From Mobilitalea sp. (lineage in GTDB: Bacteria; Bacillota_A; Clostridia; Lachnospirales; Lachnospiraceae): 20,218 nt of DNA. Positions within the stretch are counted from its first letter, which is position 1. Every line of letters begins with the position of its first letter. Below the pieces are notes generated by a model. That model did no database searches and was not told where the DNA came from. It saw only the letters and a list, made by a program, of their open reading frames with translations. Positions 14,628 to 20,218 of the stretch are shown one piece after another. Location: the NCBI GenBank assembly GCA_029974875.1, contig JARKQP010000670.1, positions 1 to 20,218 of the forward strand. The letters are read 5' to 3'. A program made the position numbers and the translations under genes.

Positions 14628-14644
14628 CATCTTTGACTTCACAG

Positions 14645-14710
14645 AAGCCACTATTTCAAATCGTAGATCAAATAATGGTAATCCCCTCATGACCATTGAG
14701 GTGGCTTACC
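14645..14710. other. Structured segment in the leuS 3' region
   Basis: AAGCCAC (14645-14651) is complementary to GTGGCTT (14701-14707). A competing hairpin pairs GGTAA (14677-14681) with TTACC (14706-14710) and CCTCA (14685-14689) with TGAGG (14697-14701). The segment lies between the leuS stop and its terminator. No known RNA family was recognised. Confidence 0.35.
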
Positions 14711-14765
14711 GCTTCCTCTTGCATTATTTTATCAGGCAACAAGGTTTTCCAGCCTGCCCTGTCTG

Positions 14766-17177
14766 TTATTTTACTACAATATTCACGATCTTTCCCGGAA
14801 CATAGATTTCCTTTACAATTGTTCCAGCCAGCTTGTCACCAAGGGCCTCCTTCGCAGCAGTGATGATATCATCCTTTGCAGCATCAGCAAGAACCAGTAC
14901 CGTCGTCTTAGTCTTGCCATTGATCTGGACTGCAATTTCAATCTCACTGTCCTTCATCTTCTCTTCGTCATACACCGGCCAGGTGTTTTTGAATACGGAG
15001 GTCTTGTGGCCTAACTGTGACCACAGCTCTTCGCTGACATGGGGGATAAAAGGTGCCAAAAGAACCGTTGCCGTCTCAAGTGTTTCCCTATCGATCCCGC
15101 CAGCCCTCTTTGCAAGCTCCAGCATCTTATTATTGTATTCCATGAAACCGCTGACTACCGTATTTAAGCTGAAGGTTTCCAGACGTGTAGTAATATCGTA
15201 AATCATGCGGTGGCGTAATTTTACCATTTCCGGTGTCGGAGCCACTGAGCTATCCTTGTTATCCATAACCAGATTATAGAAACGGTTGATGAAACGGTAT
15301 ACCCCATCAATTCCCCTGTCATCCCACTCAGAATCCAGCTCCGGCGGCCCGACAAAGAGCTCATACATCCTTAAGGAGTCACGGCCATAATCCCTTACAA
15401 GCTCATCCGGGGATACTACATTGCCCTTGGACTTACTCATCTTTGCGCCGTTCTTGCCTATCATGCCCTGGTTAAAGAGCTTGGCAAAGGGCTCATCAAA
15501 ATCTACAACACCGATATCATTTAAGAACTTGGTATAGAATCTGGAGTAAAGCAGGTGCAATACCGCATGCTCCACACCGCCGATATACATATCAACGGGA
15601 AGCAGCTCATGGGCCTTCTCCTTGGATACCAGCTCCTTATCATTTTTATTGTCCACATAGCGCAGGAAATACCAGGAGGAGCCTGCCCACTGAGGCATTG
15701 TATTGGTTTCCCTTTTTGCAGGTGCACCGCAGGCCGGACAGGTGGTATTAACCCATTCATGGATATCTGCTAAGGGTGATTCACCGGTACCTGTCGGCTG
15801 GTATTTCTCTACCTCAGGCAATAACAAGGGCAGCTGGTCCTCAGGAACCGGAACAGCCCCACAATGCTCGCAGTGTACAATCGGAATCGGCTCGCCCCAG
15901 TAACGCTGCCTGGAAAATACCCAGTCACGCAGCTTATAATTTACCGTTTTCTTGCCAATTCCCATTTCATCCAATTGATCCGGCACTTCCTTCTTGGCAG
16001 TCTCAGATTTCATACCGTTCCATGCCCCGGAATTAATCATGATGCCCGGCTCGGTATAAGCCTGCTCTAAAGCGGGATTCTCCTTGCCGTCCGGGGAGAT
16101 AACCTGGACAATCGGGATTCCAAACTTCGTAGCAAACTCAAAGTCCCTGTCATCATGGGCGGGAACACACATAATAGCACCGGTACCATAGTCCGCTAAT
16201 ACATAATCGGACAACCAGATCGGAATCTTTTTCCCATTCATAGGATTAATTGCATAGCTTCCGGTAAATACACCGGTCTTATCCTTATCCTGCATACGGT
16301 CAACAGAGGATCTCATGGAGGATTTGTAAATATAATCCTCTACCGCTGCTTTGGTTTCCGCCGTTGCCAGATCCTTTGCCAGGGCATGCTCGGGAGCCAG
16401 TACCATAAAGGTCGCACCATATAAGGTATCCGGTCTCGTGGTGTAAACCCGGATTGCCCTGCTGCCGGTACCGGCTACCGTAAAGTCAACCTCTGCACCA
16501 TAGCTTTTGCCAATCCAGTCAGACTGCATCTTCTTAACCTTTTCAGGCCAATCCAGCTTATTTAAGTCCTCCAGCAGACGGTCTGCATATTCCGTGATCT
16601 TTAACATCCACTGCTTTAAGTTCTTCTTGGTGACTGAGGAACCGCAGCGCTCACATTCACCATTTACGACCTCTTCATTTGCCAGGCCTGTTTTACAGGA
16701 AGGACACCAGTTAATGGGCATCTCCTTTTCGTAGGCCAGGCCGGCCTTGAACATTTTTACAAATATCCACTGGGTCCATTTATAAAAATCCGGGTCGGTG
16801 GTATTAACCTCCATGTCCCAATCATAAACCGCTGCAATTTCATTGATCTGCTTCTTGATATTAGACACATTTTCAGCAGTTGATTTGCTTGGATGTACAC
16901 CCATCTTGATCGCATAGTTTTCCGCCGGAAGGCCGAAGGCATCCCAGCCCATGGGATGGATGATATAATAGCCCTTTAACAGCTTGTAACGGCTCCAGAC
17001 ATCACTGATTACATATCCTCTCCAGTGCCCGACGTGAAGGCCGCTGCCTGACGGGTATGGGAACATATCCAGACAGTAATACTTCGGCTTTGTGCCATCA
17101 TTCACATTTACCGGGTTAGCCTCCCAGATCTTACTCCATTTTTTCTCGACTTCCTTATGGTTATAAGGTGCTGCCAT
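14766..17177 (-). CDS. leuS: Leucyl-tRNA synthetase
   Basis: A class I synthetase that charges tRNA-Leu and edits mischarged amino acids. The 803 residues are full length for the bacterial type. The HIGH motif is HVGH at 48-51 (PYPSGSGLHVGHWRG). The CP1 editing domain shows TTRPDTLYGATF and the GTGAIMCVPAHDDRDFEF segment with its conserved Asp. Two CxxC pairs (CPSC/CERC near residues 160-180 and CEHC/CPAC near 440-485) suggest zinc-binding knuckles. KMSKS is intact at 579-583. AGGAGG precedes the ATG. Expression is controlled by an upstream leucine T-box with its own promoter, so transcription should rise when uncharged tRNA-Leu accumulates. A terminator at 14563-14627 ends the unit. Confidence 0.98.
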   Translation of the reverse strand: MAAPYNHKEVEKKWSKIWEANPVNVNDGTKPKYYCLDMFPYPSGSGLHVGHWRGYVISDVWSRYKLLKGYYIIHPMGWDAFGLPAENYAIKMGVHPSKSTAENVSNIKKQINEIAAVYDWDMEVNTTDPDFYKWTQWIFVKMFKAGLAYEKEMPINWCPSCKTGLANEEVVNGECERCGSSVTKKNLKQWMLKITEYADRLLEDLNKLDWPEKVKKMQSDWIGKSYGAEVDFTVAGTGSRAIRVYTTRPDTLYGATFMVLAPEHALAKDLATAETKAAVEDYIYKSSMRSSVDRMQDKDKTGVFTGSYAINPMNGKKIPIWLSDYVLADYGTGAIMCVPAHDDRDFEFATKFGIPIVQVISPDGKENPALEQAYTEPGIMINSGAWNGMKSETAKKEVPDQLDEMGIGKKTVNYKLRDWVFSRQRYWGEPIPIVHCEHCGAVPVPEDQLPLLLPEVEKYQPTGTGESPLADIHEWVNTTCPACGAPAKRETNTMPQWAGSSWYFLRYVDNKNDKELVSKEKAHELLPVDMYIGGVEHAVLHLLYSRFYTKFLNDIGVVDFDEPFAKLFNQGMIGKNGAKMSKSKGNVVSPDELVRDYGRDSLRMYELFVGPPELDSEWDDRGIDGVYRFINRFYNLVMDNKDSSVAPTPEMVKLRHRMIYDITTRLETFSLNTVVSGFMEYNNKMLELAKRAGGIDRETLETATVLLAPFIPHVSEELWSQLGHKTSVFKNTWPVYDEEKMKDSEIEIAVQINGKTKTTVLVLADAAKDDIITAAKEALGDKLAGTIVKEIYVPGKIVNIVVK

Positions 17178-17264
17178 AATTACTCCTCCTGATGATTTTA
17201 TTAATGTACAGAAATGTACATTGTGCAGTCAGGGCTCCCTGTCCTGCAAAATACAAACGGATAC

Positions 17265-17598
17265 AAAAAAACCTCCGCCTCCGGCAAGCTATAGCAGCAT
17301 GCTGCTTCACTTGTCATGAAAGAGACGAAAGGTGACTTCCGTGGTACCACTCTATTTCGTATGGGAATAATCTTAATTTGATATATTTTATATACCTTCC
17401 CATTGATTATTCCAACATACGCACTTATTTTCGATAACGGGAAAACCGCTCCTGCCTACTTTCGTTCAGCAAGAGAGCTCAAAGGCGAGTTGGGAGACTG
17501 TAGCTGCTGCCTTACACCTGCCGGCAGCTCTCTGGAAGTACAGGGTCTCTTAATACTCCTTATCTACGCATTGTCTTATGAAGCTTTCTATAATATAT
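17265..17598 (-). promoter_or_regulatory. Leucine T-box riboswitch of leuS
   Basis: The hallmark T-box sequence AGTGGTACCACGG lies on the minus strand at about 17338-17351. Upstream, the stem I side shows GGAGTA, AGAGAG and GGTGTAAGG in the usual order. A CUC triplet (minus strand of 17487-17489, followed by G) is the likely specifier and fits leucine. The terminator pairs CUUUCGUCUCU (17321-17331) with GGAGGCGGAGG (17272-17282) in an 11-bp, wobble-rich stem, followed by seven U (17265-17271). A 14-bp palindrome AGCAGCATGCTGCT (17293-17306) forms a nested hairpin in its loop. Specifier choice rests on position and on leuS downstream. Confidence 0.9.
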
Positions 17599-17601
17599 TC
17601 T

Positions 17602-17751
17602 TTAACTATAATCATAGCTGCTTATTTTGTCAAGATATGATTTATTTTTTGGGTGGATGATGTATGGTTCTTCCATATCGATGAAACCGCATTCTGATAC
17701 GGTGTAGGCACTATTTATTTTTCCTAAAGCAACAATATACTGCTTGTCAGT
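17602..17751 (-). pseudogene. 49-codon protein remnant after the VapD-like gene
   Basis: An open frame follows the VapD-like frame directly and stops with TAA at 17602-17604. It contains protein-like text such as QYIVALGKINSAY, ECGFIDMEEPYIIHPKN and YLDKIS, but no ATG near its front. GAGGAG at 17761-17766 is 10 bases before the ACT GAC AAG that opens it, so a start codon at that spot may have been lost. Alternatively it was a C-terminal extension of the VapD-like protein cut off by a second amber codon. The family is not recognised. Its end overlaps the leuS promoter. Confidence 0.35.
17605..17633 (-). promoter_or_regulatory. leuS promoter
   Basis: Minus-strand perfect TTGACA (17628-17633), a 17-bp spacer and TATAGT (17605-17610). 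It lies inside the tail of the remnant reading frame at 17602-17751, and the start is expected near 17598. Confidence 0.85.
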
Positions 17752-18105
17752 CTATTCATTCTCCTCGCTCACCAACAATGAGTTATCTATTGCAATATCA
17801 TCCATTGAATTCAACAAATCAGTCAAATCATGCTGACGTCCAATATTGGTAACATCTATCTTATTGACACATCTCCCAAGCTACGGAAATTGCTGACTCA
17901 ATTCATCCATCAAATCATAAATATCCGCAGTAGTCAGTTTGTTGTCCGATATGTATCCTGAGCCCTGCCGGTGCGAAAACTGACGGCGTTTGAAAAATCG
18001 CCGCAAATCATCATATGCCTGCCTGTAATTGACCCCTGGATAATATTCCTTTAGTTGGTGTGTGTCCAAATCAAAGTTCAGCGCCTTAAAATATTTTCTC
18101 TCCAA
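17752..18105 (-). pseudogene. VapD-family protein, interrupted by an amber codon
   Basis: The frame begins MERKYFKALNFDLDTHQL and continues YRQAYDDLRRFF and QGSGYISDNK, matching the VapD pattern FDLDT, AY-x-D and QGS-x-Y. VapD proteins are small Cas2-fold ribonucleases, toxins in some toxin-antitoxin pairs. After 74 residues (…ELSQQFP) a TAG at 17881-17883 interrupts the frame. The next 42 codons stay open and family-like (LGRCVNKIDVTNIGRQHDLT) until TAG at 17752-17754. VapD relatives usually have Trp at the interrupted position (pattern WF-x-x-CV-x-x-I), so one TGG to TAG change explains it. The product is a 74-residue truncation unless suppressed. It lies 3 bases after the 112-residue partner gene and is presumably co-transcribed. 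Confidence 0.75.
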
Positions 18106-18108
18106 GCA

Positions 18109-18447
18109 TTAAGCCCCCATAGCTCGCTTTTGTCTATAATGTTTCAACAAATCTTCCTCGTTAAAATCTTCTGGGCTGTCGGAATCATCACTATCACACA
18201 AAAGCCAAACCGTAACATTGTCCATGAACCACGCCTGCTTTTTTAAGGTATTGACGATTTTTCCGAAACGTCCATAATCTTTGGCGTGTCCATTATCACG
18301 ATATACCAACGAGCCCGAAGCATCCTCTATACGGGGAAAACCCATTTTGACAAAGGTGCTATCGATGATACTGTAGATACCGTCTAAACAATATTTCTTC
18401 TCAACGTTTATTTTATCATCATCCATTCGGATAATCATTTTCAACAT
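18109..18447 (-). CDS. Small VapD-associated protein of unknown function
   Basis: An intact 112-residue protein encoded just upstream of the VapD-like gene, separated from it by 3 bases. Features are an N-terminal MLKMIIRMDDDKIN, a middle GFPRIEDASGSLVYRDNG, the stretch KIVNTLKKQAWFMDNVTVWLL (split here as KIVNTLKKQAWF and MDNVTVWLL) and an acidic CDSDDSDSPEDFNEEDLL tail. The middle resembles the VapD layout (GF-x-R, GS-x-Y, WF-x-x-V), so it may share the ferredoxin/Cas2-like fold; this is my inference. AGGGAGG lies eight bases before the ATG, and a TATAAT promoter is 32 bp upstream. By position it could be the antitoxin or partner of VapD, but nothing in the sequence proves this. Confidence 0.7.
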   Translation of the reverse strand: MLKMIIRMDDDKINVEKKYCLDGIYSIIDSTFVKMGFPRIEDASGSLVYRDNGHAKDYGRFGKIVNTLKKQAWFMDNVTVWLLCDSDDSDSPEDFNEEDLLKHYRQKRAMGA

Positions 18448-18478
18448 AGCACAAACCTCCCTACGTCCTTATGTGGTT

Positions 18479-18507
18479 ATTATACCATCACAAGACTATT
18501 GCCACAA
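18479..18507 (-). promoter_or_regulatory. Promoter of the VapD-like module
   Basis: Minus-strand TATAAT (18479-18484) preceded by TGG is an extended -10. The -35 is weak (TTGTGG, 18502-18507, 17-bp spacer). Confidence 0.6.
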
Positions 18508-18814
18508 TTTCAAAAGTAATATTGAATTTTTTTAGCAGTTTCTTTAATATTCCCCATGCTGTTTTTCTTTTGCTTGCATCTATTATATTTGCAAGCAAAC
18601 TGCTTTCTTGATCAAGCACAAGAATTCTACCATTAGTAGTATATACATTATTTAATATTCTAACTTTATTTTTCTGTATATCCTTACCTCAATAATGATT
18701 TATATCTTTATTTTAACAGCCTTTGGATATGAAATCCACACTTTTCTATACTGTTATGCATAGAAAAGTAGGGAGTTTTCTAGTCAAATTGCACATCCAT
18801 GTGCGACGTTCAAG
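18508..18814. other. AT-rich gap with several inverted repeats
   Basis: No complete gene is visible. The gap holds GCTTGCA/TGCAAGC (18572-18578, 18590-18596), ACTTTTCTAT/ATAGAAAAGT (18740-18749, 18760-18769) and GCACAT/ATGTGC (18791-18796, 18799-18804), the last two just after the M24 gene's stop. An additional TTTTCTA (18776-18782) competes for the ATAGAAAAG arm. None has a strong T-run on the minus strand. A minus-strand frame open from 18688 to 18488 has no usable start and may be a gene remnant. Confidence 0.4.
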
Positions 18815-19984
18815 CTATAAAGTAGGTAAACCAAACAATTCCCTATCAAACTTTGTTAACACCTCGCATCCTTGCTCTGTGATTAGAACCATATCTTCGA
18901 CCCGCATATAGCCTTCTCCCGGTATCCACAGCTTTGGTTCAATGCACATTATCATCCCCGGCTCGAATATCTGGTCTTGCGCATCATGGATCCATGGATG
19001 CTCATGCACGTCAATACCAATCTGATGTCCCATCAGACCAGAAACTGGATTTTGACGTAAATACTTTTCATATCCTCCGAACCCGCTTAGCTTCTTTTCC
19101 AGTGTGGTACGGCATAAGTCCATTGAAATACCAGGTTTAATCTTACTTAACAAATAGCATTGTGCTTCCTGCAGCGCTTTATAACCATCCGCAAAATGCT
19201 CCGGTGCTTCACCACAGTAAAAAGAACGCCCATAATCAGAGCAATACCCGTCCATTACATAGCCAAAATCAAATGCTATGGCTGTACCCGGTTCCAGCTT
19301 CATGTCAATCGGATCACTTCCCAGCTCCATATTGGTTTCCGATTTTATAAACAGGCATGCCGGTGGAAACGAAACATCCCTAAGTCCCGCTTCCTCTCCA
19401 ACTGTTGACAGAAATCTTTCTACTTCCCCTTTCGTAATGCCAGGACGTAATATTTCTACCGTCTTTTCCATTGCAGCATCTGTGAATGCTGCCACACGCC
19501 GCATCCTTTCTATTTCTTTTGCATCTTTGATCTCCCGCATTTTCATAACGTCCCGTTCCCCGTCAACCCATGACGTATCCGGTGCAAATTCTTCCAGCAG
19601 CGCCTGTAAAAATATCCTGCAGCTTTCACCTAATGCTACTTTTTTTCCTGTCAGATAAGGATGAACCATATCCATCAGGCGATGAAAATAACCTATTTCC
19701 TTTTTAATTTCCAAATGCATCATATCCTTGGAGCGTTCAAATGTCATAAATAATACAGGTTCGCCTTCTGCGGGCACGAAAAGGATACAGTCGGGATTAT
19801 TTAAAAAATGCCCTGCAAGGCCTTCCCTCCACATATGCTGCAAGCCTCCTGTATACATTGTTCTTTGCCAGTGATATTCCACGTCATCAAGCAAATATTG
19901 CAGGTTTGCACTTGTTGCATATAATGCTCCATCAATATCATCTTTCTGTAAGGTTATTTGCAGTTTTCTAACTCTCTCATTCAT
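18815..19984 (-). CDS. M24 family metallopeptidase (Xaa-Pro aminopeptidase-like)
   Basis: A 389-residue cytosolic member of the pita-bread fold family, which includes Xaa-Pro aminopeptidase, prolidase and creatinase. Residues 1-145 form the creatinase-type N-terminal domain; the catalytic domain follows. The five dinuclear-metal ligands are present: Asp239 (FDFGY), Asp250 (YCSDYGRSF), His320 (MGHQIGID), Glu349 (CIEPKLW) and Glu363 (RVEDMV). AGGAGAG lies about ten bases before the ATG at 19984. Substrate cannot be told: peptides with proline at position 2 are usual, but some relatives hydrolyse non-peptide substrates. It lies downstream of the probable MATE transporter on the same strand, with a 14-nt repeat array in between. 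Confidence 0.92.
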   Translation of the reverse strand: MNERVRKLQITLQKDDIDGALYATSANLQYLLDDVEYHWQRTMYTGGLQHMWREGLAGHFLNNPDCILFVPAEGEPVLFMTFERSKDMMHLEIKKEIGYFHRLMDMVHPYLTGKKVALGESCRIFLQALLEEFAPDTSWVDGERDVMKMREIKDAKEIERMRRVAAFTDAAMEKTVEILRPGITKGEVERFLSTVGEEAGLRDVSFPPACLFIKSETNMELGSDPIDMKLEPGTAIAFDFGYVMDGYCSDYGRSFYCGEAPEHFADGYKALQEAQCYLLSKIKPGISMDLCRTTLEKKLSGFGGYEKYLRQNPVSGLMGHQIGIDVHEHPWIHDAQDQIFEPGMIMCIEPKLWIPGEGYMRVEDMVLITEQGCEVLTKFDRELFGLPTL

Positions 19985-20016
19985 TTGCTCTCTCCTATTC
20001 TCTTATTTTCTCTACG

Positions 20017-20134
20017 TTATAATATTTGTTTTTATATATTTGCTTTTATATACTTGCCTTTATATACTTGCCTTTATATACTTGCTTTTATATACTTGCT
20101 TTTATATATTTACTTTTATATATTTACGTTTATA
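20017..20134. repeat. 14-nt tandem repeat array
   Basis: Seven 14-nt units (20031-20128) with consensus TTTATATACTTGCY are flanked by a degenerate copy (20017-20030) and a partial one (TTTATA, 20129-20134). Neighbouring units at 20045-20072 are identical. The array begins 32 bp upstream of the M24 gene and contains the stop codon of the gene before it. Confidence 0.9.
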
Positions 20135-20218
20135 AAACCAGACACAAATTATATCTACAATAATCCATGTTATAGGCATAGAAAACCAAACAGCATTCAA
20201 TCCAATGGATGGAATTGG
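20102..20218 (-). CDS. C-terminus of a probable MATE-type transporter (partial)
   Basis: Only the last 38 codons are in the window; the gene continues to the right. The visible end contains the hydrophobic GLNAVWFSMPITWIIVDI and CVWFYKRK, then a basic tail KYIKVNI and TAA at 20102-20104. The G-x-x-x-VW-x-SMP pattern followed by a last membrane segment and a basic end resembles the C-terminus of MATE multidrug/sodium antiporters; this is from memory. The final residues and the stop are encoded by the 14-nt repeat array, so changes in copy number could alter the tail. It may be co-transcribed with the M24 peptidase. Confidence 0.5.
   Translation of the reverse strand, partial: PIPSIGLNAVWFSMPITWIIVDIICVWFYKRKYIKVNI

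Noticed and set aside
14542..14805. An 87-codon forward frame opposite the end of leuS
   Set aside because: It reads through the leuS terminator hairpin and has no ribosome binding site.
17403..17660. An 85-codon forward frame
   Set aside because: It is antisense to the leuS T-box leader, which explains the sequence better.
17752..18105. Programmed amber read-through or pyrrolysine use in the VapD-like gene
   Set aside because: A Trp to amber mutation at a conserved position is simpler; no read-through element is recognised and no pyl genes are in the window.

Overview
The window looks like chromosomal DNA of a low-to-mid GC anaerobic Firmicute, most likely a clostridial gut-type bacterium of the Lachnospiraceae. 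This is inferred from the protein sequences, the strong AGGAGG-type ribosome binding sites, the many TTGACA-17-TATAAT promoters (often with an extended TGn -10), the leucine T-box leader and the gene content. No 16S rRNA or other marker is present, so the family assignment is provisional.

Layout. 1-520: two tandem terminators of an upstream gene outside the window, then the aroC promoter and a repeat-containing leader. 521-1624: aroC (chorismate synthase, +). 1783-4751 (-): a D-2-hydroxyacid dehydrogenase, trpS and a HAD phosphatase, each with its own signals. 5046-5525 (+): luxS with a structured leader. 5609-8184 (-): a two-gene operon of class-3-like aldehyde dehydrogenase and iron-type alcohol dehydrogenase, overlapping by ATGA. 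8399-9702 (+): two adjacent genes of unknown function, followed by a 19-nt tandem array and a long bidirectional terminator. 10014-13821: glgP (-) and a divergent LacI-family regulator (+) around a 30-bp near-palindrome at the glgP start site. 13833-14432: pgsA (-). 14766-17177: leuS (-) behind a leucine T-box. 17602-18447 (-): a decayed VapD-type module. 18815-19984 (-): an M24 metallopeptidase. 20102-20218 (-): the C-terminus of a probable MATE-type transporter, whose stop codon lies inside a 14-nt tandem repeat.

Most of the window is housekeeping: aromatic biosynthesis, two aminoacyl-tRNA synthetases, phospholipid synthesis, the activated methyl cycle/AI-2, glycogen or maltodextrin breakdown, and alcohol/aldehyde redox. 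glgP and the LacI regulator probably form one carbohydrate-responsive circuit, and the ADH/ALDH pair one redox circuit.

The unusual parts are: (i) the 8399-9971 locus, where two unknown proteins carry an internal 8-residue repeat and are followed by nine 19/17-nt repeats that read as a chain of five start/stop-overlapping mini-ORFs ending at the terminator; (ii) the VapD-like gene broken by an amber codon where the family normally has Trp, next to an intact small partner; (iii) the structured luxS leader; (iv) the 14-nt repeat at the right edge. No CRISPR array, tRNA, rRNA or insertion sequence was recognised.
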